This document shows, one piece after another, positions 1-10,928 of a stretch of 64,000 nt of DNA. Position numbers and translations under genes: made by a program. The stretch is from Rhodosorus marinus (taxonomy: Eukaryota > Rhodophyta > Stylonematophyceae > Stylonematales > Stylonemataceae). The notes below the pieces were generated by a model, which was not told the origin of the DNA, ran no database searches, and saw only the letters and a list, made by a program, of their open reading frames with translations. Each line of letters opens with the position of its first letter. The first letter of the stretch is position 1. Location of the stretch: positions 967,001 to 1,031,000 of the forward strand of contig JAMWBK010000001.1 in NCBI GenBank assembly GCA_029953675.1, read 5' to 3'.

Positions 1-1059
1 ATTTCGGAATTACGGGAGTTCGCAGGAGCGCAGTCTGACAAGGGCTTGGAGCGAGCCTATGACCTATCAAACATAGCAATTCTCGATGGAATCGATGGTT
101 CTCCAGTAGGATCAGCCAGCCTCGCGAGGGCTGCGATGTTCATGACCGCCTTTGGGGAATTGGGCAAGGTCCGGTACCTGATATCTGAGCTGCAGAGAGC
201 TGACAAAGCTGAACTGCTGAATGGTGAATTCTTCAAGGCCATATTGAATGGTGTTTCAAAGATTTCCCTTCCATCCGACATATTCGAGTTCTTCTGCACA
301 GACATCTGCACGGTTTATTCAAAAGTGCCAGAGGCGTTGTACTGTACGATGATAACGATTCTCATTGCGCATGATGCAATTCAGGAGCTCAGAGTCGTGC
401 TGTCTGAGTTTGAGGAAGCTCACCCTTCCCCTAGTGAGGTAGGCCACCAGCACATGATGCAAGCATACCTCCACCTCAAGCAGGGCGCGGCGGCGTGGCG
501 GATTTTCGAAGCTCTGAAAGCGCGCGGCCTACCCCTGCATGTTGACGTCCTCAAGGTCGCAATGCACGTGGCAGCTATGGAACATGACCTAGCAAAGGCT
601 GAGGAGGTCTACAGTGTGTATAATCACGTGCTGAGCCTCGGGAAGTCCGCCGTTGAAGCTTATATTATGCTTCTCATCAAGAACAACCAGCTCGAACACG
701 CACTGCTCGTCTACAACAACGAGAAGCGCAGGAAACACGTCAGCGACGAAGCACTGCATCAGCTCTTCGCAGCCCTTGTTGAAGCGGATCGAGAGGACCT
801 GGCTATGCAGATGTTGTCCCGAGAGCAACTGGAGGATGACACCAAACTCGTATTCGTACAGACCGTCATACTGGGATGTGTGCGGAAGAAGAAATTGCGT
901 GAGGCTCTTCGACTGATGAGCTTTGCGGACCAGTTTACGAACACTCACCTGTGGAATTCCGTTGTTGATACACTGCGGTCGAGTGGAGATTTAAAGACCT
1001 CCGACAAACTAGAGGACGCCCTTGGCAAATTCCAGACAGGGCTGTGGGACAAAGGCTAA
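1..1059 (+). CDS. PPR/TPR-like helical repeat protein, 5'-truncated by window edge
   Basis: The reading frame is open from base 1, so the start lies outside the window; the first in-frame ATG visible is well inside the gene. The visible ~352 residues are a run of paired amphipathic helices with a period of about 35 residues, for example blocks starting around residues YIMLLIKNNQLEHALLVY and LHQLFAALVEADREDLAMQML. This is the pattern of pentatricopeptide repeats, which in organelles usually bind RNA for editing, stability or translation. No DYW, SMR or other catalytic tail is seen; the protein ends in a short charged tail (GLWDKG). It is convergent with UFL1, with only 11 bp between the two stop codons. 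A TPR-type scaffold cannot be excluded because the repeats are degenerate, and any N-terminal targeting peptide is not visible. Confidence 0.72.
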   Translation: MSELREFAGAQSDKGLERAYDLSNIAILDGIDGSPVGSASLARAAMFMTAFGELGKVRYLISELQRADKAELLNGEFFKAILNGVSKISLPSDIFEFFCTDICTVYSKVPEALYCTMITILIAHDAIQELRVVLSEFEEAHPSPSEVGHQHMMQAYLHLKQGAAAWRIFEALKARGLPLHVDVLKVAMHVAAMEHDLAKAEEVYSVYNHVLSLGKSAVEAYIMLLIKNNQLEHALLVYNNEKRRKHVSDEALHQLFAALVEADREDLAMQMLSREQLEDDTKLVFVQTVILGCVRKKKLREALRLMSFADQFTNTHLWNSVVDTLRSSGDLKTSDKLEDALGKFQTGLWDKG

Positions 1060-1070
1060 GCTGGGTTGAA

Positions 1071-3496
1071 TTATTGCGCCGCTAGTACAGCATTCCTCAC
1101 TTCCTGGACTGCTTCAGCAAGAGCATCGTCATCCTGCGTGGTCGACGCAGCGTCCGCGTGCTTAAGACTCTCAACGACAAGGTCGTGCAGTCTGAACAGG
1201 CTTTCGGCTGATCTACCCCTGGCACTCTGCCGTAGCTCCTGAACAAGAAACGGAACTGCCCTTGCCGGAATTTTGAGTACTGCACCTCCTTTGCTTCTCG
1301 CGAAGACGAGAACCTGATAGAATTCGATACCATTTCAGTGTCAGAACGCGTTACTCGATCGACGAGGTTTGATGATCGGCAGAATTTTGGAACCGTCGAA
1401 ATTTCTGGCGAGAGGCGCTCACCGATGACAAAAGTAGAACATTGAGCGGCTCATGTTCTGGAAGAAGTCTCTCTTCGACCTCTGATCTCAGCGTTTGAGA
1501 AAGAGCTTTCTCTTTCTTTTTGTCAAGGAGTGTTCTGGGCGGGAGGCAGAGCTCGGCGCCGTGGTCATCGTATGCCTGCAAAAACTCATGCGTTGTCGAC
1601 GCCTTCACGAAGGCGCGGACGTGCTTTTGCGCCTTTGGAGGAAAATTCCCAATTGGTGGGACTTCGCTTTCCCCAGAAAAGTACTGAAGCGAAATTTTCC
1701 TTGCATCCGAGCAGTAGGTTTCCATCAGATGCTCATCTAGCATCGTGCGGAGACCCTCATCCGAGATAGCCTCCATGGCCTTCAAATGAACTTCAATTTT
1801 CGGCAAAACGGCAGCCAGCTCCCTTTCAAACAGTTTTGCCTTCTCCGCTTTTTCTTTTGCTAGTTTTTCGCGGGCCTGAGCCTCTGCTGCTGAATAGATT
1901 GAACCCAATTCGGAGTAGAGCACGGCAATCAGAGCCTCTACAAACGCGCTGTCCTCCGCACTTTCGCCAAGATGATCCTTTTCTAGCATGATCATCAAGT
2001 CGACTTTTGCGTTCAGTATCTCCACAGCCTCCTCTTCGGTGGGAGTCCGCACGGAGCTCGTCGCCAAGCCTCGAGAAGTTTTCGAGTCCTCGTTCTTGTT
2101 CTTCTTTCTCTTTGATTTCGTCTTCTTAGTTGCAATTTCCACAAGCTCCTGCTGCGGTATGTCTGCCTGCGGCACTGCCGTCACCACTTCAAGAGCCTTG
2201 GTCTCCGAGTCCCGAACGAAGACCTCCCAGCACCTTTCCTTGAGCTCCGGGCTCACAATGAATCGATCCTGGGCAACCACCGCCTCGTCGCCTTGGAGGG
2301 CTGCCTGCAACACCAGGGCACAATCCTCAGGGTCGATTGTCGCCGGAAGAAGAGGAACTGAATCTAGCCAAGTCTTTGAGCTCAAAGCAGCGCCAATGGC
2401 ATCCCGCAACTGGTCTACTTGTCCCTTCGAGATAACCATTTTGGTGAGGAGAAGGTCGTTCGGCATTTTCGACGCGACATACTTCTTCGGATCTACTACG
2501 GAGAATTGTCGTAAGCGATCGAGCTCCACGTACTGATTTGTCCTGAAGAAGTTATCAATCGCCTCGTCTCTTGTTTTTTCAAACGTGCTTGGGGTAAACG
2601 CCGCGCGTTCCCCACGACCACGGAGGCTTCCGTTCACGCTCCCTGCGGCTATCAACTCTTCCAATGCATCATTAACAATCTTGGTCCGGATGCCAAGTAC
2701 TTTTGCCACATCGCCGACGGAGATTGGAGTTGCCGCACCTCTTAACATGCCGCAAACTCGCGCCTGAGCAGTCCAGAACACGGATATCTCTCATCAGACG
2801 CAAATTCGTGGTGGAAATCCAGGATTCCAGTGTAGGTTTCTCACCTTCGACCTGGCAATATGCGACTCAGTATAGAGGCTTCCTCCTTCGAGATATCCCT
2901 TGATATAAATACCGACCCTCTTCTCAAGCATGGACCGAACAGTATCAATCGGGAGGTTGTACTTTGTCGCAATATCCGCGAGGGAGAGGATCCCATCGCC
3001 AGTTTCAGAGAGAACATCCGCGATCTCTTCCGTGCATAAGTCAAAGTAGTCGTCTGTAATGACATCCCCTTGAATCCTCTGAATCAAAACAGATGGGACG
3101 AGGCGAGGCGGACAAATAAGTCTTCATTGGATAATGCGCGAGAGAGTCCGGCTAATAACTTGGGACAATGAAAATCCTCACTCTTGCAGAATCTGCCCTC
3201 TCCTCAAAATAACCTTTCAGCTCAACCTCGACGTGATGGAGATCGACACCAATCAAGGCGGCGGCTTCGACGATATTAAGTCGACCTCCATGTTTCATGA
3301 CCTCGTCGCCTATTTCAGTTCGGACTCGCTCTCTCGTGAGATACTCCCTGCCAGATACAGTGAACACGACGTCGACTCTGCCCGCCTCCAGCAGCTTGGA
3401 AACCAGCTCAACGCAATTGGTCTCCGACATCCTCGTGGTCGTTCCCTCGAGCTGTACCGCCGCCAGCTGTCTCTGAAGTTCAAGAATCTCGTCCAT
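1071..3496 (-). CDS. UFL1: E3 UFM1-protein ligase 1 (UFL1), four exons
   Basis: Exons 3182-3496, 2845-3078, 1423-2763 and 1071-1313 join in phase 0 at GTGAGG, GTGAGA and GTGAGC donors to give about 710 residues, close to animal and plant UFL1 (about 790). The protein follows the family from end to end: the N-terminal block with RMSETNCVELVSKL and GGRLNIVEAAALIGVDL, the winged-helix repeats (GDGILSLADIATKYNLP; RSKARVCGMLRG), a Lys-rich central segment (TKKTKSKRKKNKNEDSK), and a C-terminal helical domain ending VPFLVQELRQ. UFL1 has no RING or HECT domain; it acts as a scaffold that transfers UFM1 from UFC1 to ribosomal and ER proteins, with DDRGK1 as partner at the ER. The junction sequences restore family conservation exactly (LLSS/VLVFARSK), which supports the splice calls. 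The start ATG at 3496 matches the family start. Confidence 0.94.
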
Positions 3497-3959
3497 GCCT
3501 TCGACGAAAGAAAGTAACCACTTTACGAGCTAGTCCTACTCCACACACTATTCACCGCAACTCGATCTCTCCCAACGAACTGACGGCGCCATGATCGATA
3601 CAAATCCTGCCGACGGTCTTCCCCACACGAGAGGAGGTCTTAGCAAAACTTGGAAAGCAGAAATAAGCTCGGAAATCAATCACATCGATGGAGTTGAATC
3701 TGCGTACCCACAAGAGTTCGGAATCTTTTCCAGGCGCTTAAGACAACGACTCTTTTAATATCTTCCTACCCTCTGCGAGCAATCCGAACTATTGCACAAG
3801 ATCTTCATCGTCCTAAAAGGTTAAATGGTGGGAGATTTGGTTTTTACAGCTGTCCGCTTTAGAGCTCGTACTTCCTCAACAAAATGGGATTCAGGATTTC
3901 GGCTCTCAATGGAACTCTCAATGGGGTTAGCAGACTGAACTTAGCTTCTTAAGAAGTAC

Positions 3960-4300
3960 ATCATACCTCGCGTACCGCATGTAAAATGTTAATCATCCAA
4001 AATCGACCTTGAAACAAAATGTTAGTGGACCATGTCATGGTTAAAAAAGTCCACGAGGACATGGAGTACTTGTAAAACTGCGGGATGAAGGCGTCGAGCG
4101 CTTTGGCTGCATTTGGATGATAGTTTAGGTTCTCGTTGGCTTTGTGCTCTCTTTCGTCAGCGACCCAGGGCGTTTTTGATGGCCTCTTCACGGAGCTGTT
4201 TTTGAGTCTCTGGCGTTCAAACACTACTTTATAGCTGGACGCGCGTCATCACGCGTTTTGTTTTCTCTCTGCTTAGGGTAAGGCTCTGAACAAACGGATG
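3960..4300 (+). mobile_element. Family B RLE-type LINE, 3' remnant
   Basis: Frameshifted plus-strand peptides (SLGSRWLCALFR, then FLSLWRSNTTL, then LDARH) match the C-terminus of the better preserved copy at 35247-35783, which reads CVGSRWFRGLFR, LTLWRSNAALL and FDARHQR. The DNA shares GACGCGCGTCATCA and ends at GGCTCTGAACAAACGGATGAG, the family B terminus. It is a 5'-truncated, decayed insertion. Confidence 0.6.
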
Positions 4301-4690
4301 AGCACGAAGCTTCCTGGTGACCGGTCTGTAGCTGATATCGCGAGAGACTCTAGGCCAGTGCACTCCATAGAAACGATAGTCTGAACGGATTCTTCTAGTC
4401 CGAAAGTTTTTCTTTTCGCCGTGGCGGCGAACGTGGTGCTGAGCTTAGCTCTAGATCGTTGGACGAGGCCGTAACTGTTTTTATTCCATTCATTTGGGTT
4501 GGGCGGTGTCCAACTGCGCTTCGCGCATTTGAGGGTTGTTCTGAGTCCTATCTCAGGGCAGTAGTATCCAGGAAAATAAAGAAATTGACCCTCTGGATGT
4601 TATCACCAACTTGCTTATGCACTGATGCTCCGAAGCATCTTTGTGAGCTTCGTGAACTGCTTGGTTGTAAGGTGCGATAACTCTTTTTCT

Positions 4691-4872
4691 GGGGAACAGG
4701 TCTTGACTTCTCTGTGGCCTTAATCCTGAACAGACAGCTAGGTGAAGAGTGAGAAATCGGCTGGAAGAAGAAATCTTCCATGGGGAACAGGTCTTGACCT
4801 CTCTGTGGCCTTAATCCTGAACAGACAGCTAGGTGAAGAGTGAGAAATCGGCTGGAAGAAGAAATCTTCCAT
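4691..4872. repeat. 91-bp direct tandem duplication, two copies
   Basis: Copies 4691-4781 and 4782-4872 begin GGGGAACAGGTCTTGAC and end AAATCTTCCAT. By eye they differ at one base (T/C after TTGAC), so the duplication is recent. The second copy ends 62 bp before the ATG of the 4935 gene, so the array may lie in its 5' leader or core promoter. Confidence 0.95.
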
Positions 4873-4934
4873 CAAGATGCGTTGTTTGTTCGCCTGAAAG
4901 GAATATCCTCGACAACGCATGAGACGCTTCGAGA

Positions 4935-6638
4935 ATGCTGTTTAACCAGACGAAGAAGTGGTTGGTTGAAGAGCTGAGCGCCGACGCACAACTTGACGTC
5001 AGCGTTGAAGCTGTTAATGCGAGAAGAGACCTCAAGTATTCGCTTGGTGAACTTGAGGATGACGGGAAATCCGTAAACGTGGAGGCTTACGGCCTGCTCA
5101 ACCAAGGGCGCGGAGCTCAAGAACTGGCGTTGCTCTCTGAGGTGGATCCGTTTGGTGTCCTTCGCGCTCTCCTGAACAGGTATGAGTCTCAAGGGTCCGT
5201 GAATGCGCTGCTTGAGCTCGGTAACCTTATCCTTTACGGAGATTGCACCCGGGAGTTCCTTAAGAACGCTTTGCGGAACGAACTTCCGGAAGGAAAGCGG
5301 GACGCTCTTCAGCTCTTCGCTGAGCTCCTTGTGAGAGATCAGAAGTAGGATGCTGGAATACACCCTCTCACCAGCGCATGTGATCGCTTCCTGACGTTGT
5401 TTATATTGTACGAAGCTTAGGCCGCTCGCGAACTCCTCCATGCCTCGAAGGGTTTTCAGCTTGAGCGAAGTGATGGAGATTCTACTCGACGTGGAGCGGA
5501 TCTCGGTGATTTGGTTGAACACGTTGAGCTCTGCTTTCCTAGCTCAACCAGATAACCTACTGGTTGAAAAGCACCTTGTGACGGACGTCTGTGATCGACT
5601 AACGACCGTAGTGGACCGACGGGAAGAGCAGGGGCGGCTTTTGATAGCTGCCGCAATAGAAGTACTTCAATCTATGCAAAAGAGAATGGGGTTCGAGTCG
5701 AGGTCTTTGGTGTTCTCGCTTTTAGGACCAACTTCCAGGATCTATCTCTGCAGCACAGGAGACAATCGGCTTTCTACATACTCCAGAGCAGGCCGTTCTT
5801 CAGAACTAGTTTACCTCATGGAGATGCTCTGGGCCTTCGCTGCAGGGCGGGGATGCAAGTGGCTTAAGGACGACTGGCCAACTGGTGGTGCCTTCCAATC
5901 CAGTGGCGAGCGCTCCTTCAGGGGTCGCACAAAGTTTCAACTCCGAAGTTGGATGGTTGCTTTGGCGCTCTTTCTTACCAGGTGTACAGCGGAGGAACAC
6001 GCCAGGGTCTCTGTGGAGGTCTTACAGCATACTTTTCAAAGCGAAAATTCGGCGATTGCTGTTCAACTTAGAGTTTTTTGCGCGCTCCTAGAGAGGCCAG
6101 GTATGAGGACGCCTCGTCCGGGTCGTTCCCTAGTAGACCAGCTTTCTTCGTTAACGTTTTAATGATCCTCCTATCACAGACTTGAGCGGTGTTGTCTCCC
6201 CAGACGTTGCAAGGGTTGCGAGGTATATTTGTTCAGATATAAGCAACCTTGTTGCCAAGCTTGAGAAAAGGTGAGCGCTGCAACTGCTTCGTCTTTGTCG
6301 GAGCCTGTACAAACGCCTTTTCTTTTCTGAGCATAATTTCATCACCGGATTTGCTCATCAGACTTGACGGAGACCAGACTGGTGGAAGCGCTGATCTCCC
6401 TCAGGTACCCGCTGAAGTCTTGAGAAGTTTATATATATTCCCGCTGAAATCGCTCTCTGAAATTGGGAAGCAACTCGAAAGGGGGAAGGCAACCTGCATG
6501 GACTTGTTCATAACTGTGATCCTTCGCTTAAGTTCATTGATAGGGTCTATGCGCGCGAGGGAGATTCTCGAAAAGGCATTCGACGAAGGTTCTATCCCGA
6601 GAGACCTGTATTTATCGCTATCTCAGCTTGTAAAATGA
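4935..6638 (+). CDS. Unidentified all-helical protein, four exons
   Basis: The frame is restored through three introns: exons 4935-5344, 5460-6100, 6180-6270 and 6362-6638, with phases 2, 1 and 2, giving about 472 residues. Donors are GTAGGA, GTATGA and GTGAGC; acceptors are TTTTCAG, ATCACAG and CATCAG. The first donor is weak and is chosen because it alone keeps the frame; the stronger GTGAGA 11 bp upstream leads to a stop. The product is Leu-rich and almost entirely helical, without signal peptide, clear membrane segment or catalytic motif; typical blocks are SVNALLELGNLI, LLIAAAIEVLQSM, LRSWMVALALFL and RAREILEKAF. I do not recognise the family; an ARM/HEAT-type scaffold is possible. The ATG at 4935 follows an in-frame stop at 4920, but extra 5' exons cannot be ruled out. 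Confidence 0.6.
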
Positions 6639-6726
6639 TCCAGGATTCTAGCCGTTACCGGTTGGCGGTCGGGTTACCGAGTGGCCGAGTCTTCGCGTAC
6701 GAACTAGTGTGGTTTAAACCGTTCGA

Positions 6727-8660
6727 TTAGCTTACAGCACCACCTACCTGCGGACATTCGTATGGATTGTGTCCAAATCGCTTGCACTTGAAGCACATAT
6801 CGCAGTCCTTCGCCTGGTGGCCCGCTTTCCCGCACTTGTAGCAACCGTTTGGTTCGGCATCCGCGGGTCTGTAAGGGCAGTCCCTCGTCCAGTGACCAGA
6901 CTCATTGCATCGGAAGCACCGGTCGTTACCACTTTGACCTCCTCGGGGTCTCCCGTACGAATCGCCATAACCTTGTCGCTCGTAGCCGCCGCCGCCGCCT
7001 CCTCCTCCATAGTACGGACGCTCCCCATAGCCTCGGTCGCCACCGTAGCCACGATCACCACCGCCATAACCCCGGTCCCCATAGCCACGATCGCCTCCAT
7101 AGCTCCGCTCGCCACCATAGCCCCTGTCGCTGAAGCCCCTATCTCCGTAGCCCCGGTCCCCATAGCCTCGATCGGCGTAGCCCCCGTAGCCACCTCCTGT
7201 TGAAGAGGAAGATATGGCCCCGCGTTAGGTTTATAATGGTAAACGGAGAGTAATTCAAAACTCTTTTACTATGCTAAGCCGGTCGGCACCATGCTTGCCC
7301 TACCTTGATAGCCGCCTCCGCCATAGCCTCTATTTCCATAATCTCCGTACCCGTCGTCATAGCCTAGGAGCGAAGAGGGATACACATCAGTACCAATGCT
7401 CGCTAGACAACAGAATGTTAAAGCGTTGCGACCGAAAAAACCAGGAACGCCGGGTGCGAGCTCATTCAAATCGAGTGCGGTAATCCGCTACGGGCAAGGA
7501 ACCCGTTGAGGAATGTGTGGGGGGGCTATCTCCGAGGAAAGCATGCCACGTGCAAGAACGGGCAAGTTTCTACGAATCAGAGTGAAGGAAGTATTACCTC
7601 CACCTTGGTAACCTCCACCTCCACCGTAAGCACCACCACCGCCACCGCCACTGCCACCGCCACCATAGCCACCACCGCCGTAGCTGCCCCCGCCATATCC
7701 GCCACTTCCTCCTAAGTTCCGCCCATACCCGGCGCCTTGTCCGGAGTATCCCGCTCGGGGCCCGCCATAATTGGGACACTCCCTGTACAACATAGGAAAC
7801 AAAGCCGCGGCCTTGTCAATACGATCGTCGCAGCAATGCGCATTCTCAGTGCAACTCCGTGGAACAATCTCACCTGCCGCGGTGGCCCGGACGACGGCAT
7901 TTGAAGCAAACTCCGGATGGAAGGTTGTTTGGACAGTCTTGGGTGCAGTGTCCTTTGCCGTTGCAGGACCCGCAGTCCTCCAAAGTCGAGTCATCTTTTG
8001 CATTGTATTCAGAAATGCACATAACCGCAATGTGGCCTTCGCCTGTTGACAACCCCATTAAAGTGTGAAAATGGTAGGATGTGTCCCGTTCAACAAAGAC
8101 CCGCGCCAAATGTGGAAGACCTCGACTAAGCTCGCTCTAGGAGCGGAACGCGTACCTCCGCATCTGAAACAGGACTGGCGCTGTCGTTTGTCCGGCTGCT
8201 GGGCGTACCCTCCAGGTGGATATTCCCGGCCAGCGTATTCTTGCTCTGGTTCTCTCCTACGCTTATGGACATCTCCGGCTTCATTTTCACGTCGTGCATA
8301 AGCTGCTGGTGCGCTACCGCTCTCGACCACTTCGTCTTCATGATCAGCTGGCTTCTGAATGTCACCGCCTCCTACTTCATCCTCGTGATCCGCATCCCTG
8401 TGACCGTCGCCACCTCCTTCCCAGTCCTGGCCGATCTGAACGGGTTTCTCCTCCTTTTCCTCCTCCGGTGGTTGATCCTGTGTCTCAGCCTCGGCTGGTT
8501 CCTCCTCCGGCTGGGTCGTGATGTTCACTGTGTTTTCCTCCGGGTCGCGCGGGTCATCATGTGGCTCTGGAACTCCCGGATCCTCAGGAGGATCTTCTGC
8601 TTTTACTGGAGCTTTTTTCTCTTCTGTCTTTGATACCTTTGTACTCTTCCTCCTCGGCAT
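6727..8660 (-). CDS. Six-CCHC zinc-knuckle, Gly/Arg/Tyr-rich RNA-binding protein, five exons
   Basis: Exons 8156-8660, 7874-8042, 7598-7782, 7304-7363 and 6727-7196 (phases 1, 2, 1, 1) encode about 462 residues. An acidic, Pro/Glu-rich N-terminal third with a basic start (PRRKSTKVSKTEEKK) is followed by three C-x2-C-x4-H-x4-C knuckles: CFRCGGEGHIAVMC, CGSCNGKGHCTQDC and CFKCRRPGHRGREC. Then come a long Gly/Tyr/Arg low-complexity region (GYGDRGYGGDRGYG-type) and three more knuckles: CFRCNESGHWTRDC, CYKCGKAGHQAKDC and CFKCKRFGHNPYEC. Knuckles 1 and 3 are completed only across exon joins, which strongly supports the splicing. Zinc knuckles of the CNBP/GIS2 type bind single-stranded RNA or DNA; the Gly-rich linker suggests RNP or condensate behaviour (inference). 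A GTAGGT follows the last knuckle, so an alternative 3' exon replacing the tail VGGAVS is possible. Confidence 0.87.
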
Positions 8661-10334
8661 GGTGCCACCTAAGTCAACACGAAAGATCAGGGAAAATTGC
8701 AGAACTCCTCAACTCCGCTCACCAGCTCACTCACTCCCTTTTCACTCGCCCAAGGACGCCCTAGACTCTCCTCTTCACTCCCACGAAACACAGTCCCTCC
8801 CAAAAAAAGTCCCGCTCACTCTCTAGTTCTTTAAACTCCCTTACACACATGAAGCCAAACCAAAGTTCAGATTAGAGAAGAAAGGCTCAATAACAAAAGG
8901 TCAAAAGAAGCAATTGTACTAAGGCTCTTTTACTTCAAAACAAAAATTTCTTAGAAGAAGTGATTAGTTTTTGCATGGACGCCCATCCAACCCCTTACGT
9001 TGTATGAACAACAAACACGAAATAGAAAACAAACTGCCGACACACGAATCTCTCTAGTGAGTAAGTCTTACGTTAACAATCAGCATCGTCCCAAGAAGCA
9101 AGAAAGGCTCTCACTCTCGCTAGGATGAATAGCAACCACTGCGCCAAGGATTCGTTCAATTTCAGTCCCGTCTATGTGACAATCCTGTTCAAGCTTACTT
9201 CCCACTTTGCGCTTTGCTCTTCCTCCCGGTGCGCACTGTCATAGAGCAAGTTGGGTTGGTGGTCCGGTGATACCCTCCTCCGCGGTGCACTGTTGAATTC
9301 CAGGGCTTAACAGCTTTCGACCAGGACTGGAATTCAGAAACAGCGAGACTTTCTGAGAAGCCGCTGTGGATGAGCTGGGGATGAGCTGGGATGAGCTTCA
9401 GTAGCTGCCCTCTGTCGAAAGTACATCCACTCGTCTGGTATTTGGGTATTTTGTTTTTACGCACAAGCAAGGTCCATGAGGAAGGTTCCTGCAGGACGAA
9501 AAAGACTTCTTGGAAGGCAACCAGCGAAATTGTTTCTCGTGACCTCCGCACTCTCACGGACATTCTCTCTATCCTCCCGCCGCGCTCGCGTTGAATAGTT
9601 CACGTAGGGTTTAATATCTCCTTCAAATTGCTTAGGGGGGGTAGTTCGTGGTCGTGGAACACTTCGACAATCTTTTCTGTAATAAAATTAGTGGGAACTA
9701 AAGAATTTTTTGGATGATCATAAGGGGTTTCAAAAGTCCGGTGGAAGGTTAAAGGCGAAGAGAAATCACTCGCCCGATGCCGTCTCAGTCCTGCCATAAC
9801 CCGAGGGTGAGTCGAATGGAACCAAAGAGTCCTGTTCAAGGGAAAGAGGCTCAACCGGACACATCCTACTGGAGTCACCGAAACTTGGACTAGAGGTCCG
9901 CTCGTATCGAGCCAGGGCTTTTGTCTGAAGCATTGTATAGTTCCGGACTACGCGAATCCAATAAGACTCACAGACTTCCGCTCTGGACCCGCGCTTCGTA
10001 AGGGGAGAGTTTCTAAATCACGACAATGCGAAGACAATGCGATGCCCCAGCACAATCTTGGACTACCCGGCATTAATACCGGGTTGTATCGCTGCTGGAG
10101 TAGAATCGAGCCTTGACTCGCCTGTTGGCCATACCCGGACAGGGCAATTTAGAAGCATCCAAAAACTTGCATTGGACCTAGCGATGTCGGCGTTATTTGG
10201 ATGACATATTTGAAGCATAACCACGCTCCTCTTCATTATCCTGGTCTATTTCAGGAACTGTAAAACGCCATCTCCAACAGAAGCTAGAGCGATTTGTCAT
10301 GTACAAGTCCATCGATGCCTAGGTTTCGCTCCTG
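8661..10334. other. Intergenic region, nothing recognised
   Basis: No coding region, RNA gene or repeat family could be supported. The open frames at 9195-9563 and 9600-9878 (minus) lack recognisable motifs and consistent codon bias. Confidence 0.5.
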
Positions 10335-10928
10335 TTAAAGGCCAAACAAGCCCCAATCTAGGATCTTGAAGCTGGAAAGGATCCCCTCGAACAGTCTTCT
10401 ACGCTCGGACGCTTGATTCGGATCGTTCTGAACCGAGGCCCCGTCCCGAGCGGCGGAGCTTTCAGAATGGATGAACAGGGGGTAGTTAACGGTTATCAGG
10501 AGGTCAGTAGTGACAGAGCTGAGTCGCAAGCACGCAATAGACATCTCAACTGTGTTCGCCTTGACTGTCTCGTCTCGAAACTTTGGGGCAACGATCGTCC
10601 CAACGGCTTTGGTGGGGCTGACCTTGCTCATATCCAGGTTCATCGCCTCTTGCTGGGTGACTCCCGCTGCATCTTGAAGTTCACTGTTTTGAGCTTCCAT
10701 TTCCGACACAAGATTCTCAAAATGCCACGCGGCTGCTCGCTCTGCCCCGCAAAGTCCCATCTGCATACATTCGATGATAACAGACCTATCTGTGCCCGCA
10801 TCTGCGAAAACCTCCTGATAGTCTGGAACCAGCCGAACATCGCTCATATCCTCAAACTCTTGAGGCAAGTTCACCTCCATAGCACCTCCGTAGAGTTTCC
10901 GAACGGTCCAGTTTCTATCTTGCACCAT
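10335..10928 (-). CDS. MOG1: Ran guanine-nucleotide release factor, Mog1/RanGRF family
   Basis: A single exon gives about 197 residues from the ATG at 10928, a normal length for Mog1 (about 190-220). The family core is clear: KLYGGAMEVNLP, then EDMSDVRLVPDYQEVFAD, then the acidic/hydrophobic SVIIECMQMG, a helix with AAAWHFENL, the strand block TDLLITVNYPLF and the C-terminal ILSSFKILDWGLFGL. Mog1 binds Ran in the nucleus and promotes nucleotide release, which supports nuclear transport. The open frame extends 70 codons upstream to an ATG at 11138, but that extension has no counterpart in the family, so the internal Met in TNMVQDRNW is preferred. Residues between the acidic helix and the last strands are less conserved than usual. 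Confidence 0.88.
   Translation of the reverse strand: MVQDRNWTVRKLYGGAMEVNLPQEFEDMSDVRLVPDYQEVFADAGTDRSVIIECMQMGLCGAERAAAWHFENLVSEMEAQNSELQDAAGVTQQEAMNLDMSKVSPTKAVGTIVAPKFRDETVKANTVEMSIACLRLSSVTTDLLITVNYPLFIHSESSAARDGASVQNDPNQASERRRLFEGILSSFKILDWGLFGL

Larger units (their letters stand above)
3497..4934. other. Intergenic region with LINE remnant and tandem duplication
   Basis: No convincing gene is seen. The stretch contains a family B LINE 3' remnant (about 3960-4300) and a two-copy 91-bp tandem duplication (4691-4872), both listed separately. A short open frame at 4580-4672 ending in GCK before GTGCGA could be an upstream exon of the 4935 gene, but no matching acceptor keeps the frame open. 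Confidence 0.5.

Noticed and set aside
4872-5522. A 216-codon minus-strand ORF
   Set aside because: It overlaps the plus-strand exons that join in frame across three introns; it has no motif and its start is unsupported.
6769-7203. Ala/Val/Ile-rich plus-strand ORF
   Set aside because: It is antisense to the Gly/Arg/Tyr-rich and zinc-knuckle exon, which has six motif-perfect knuckles on the minus strand.
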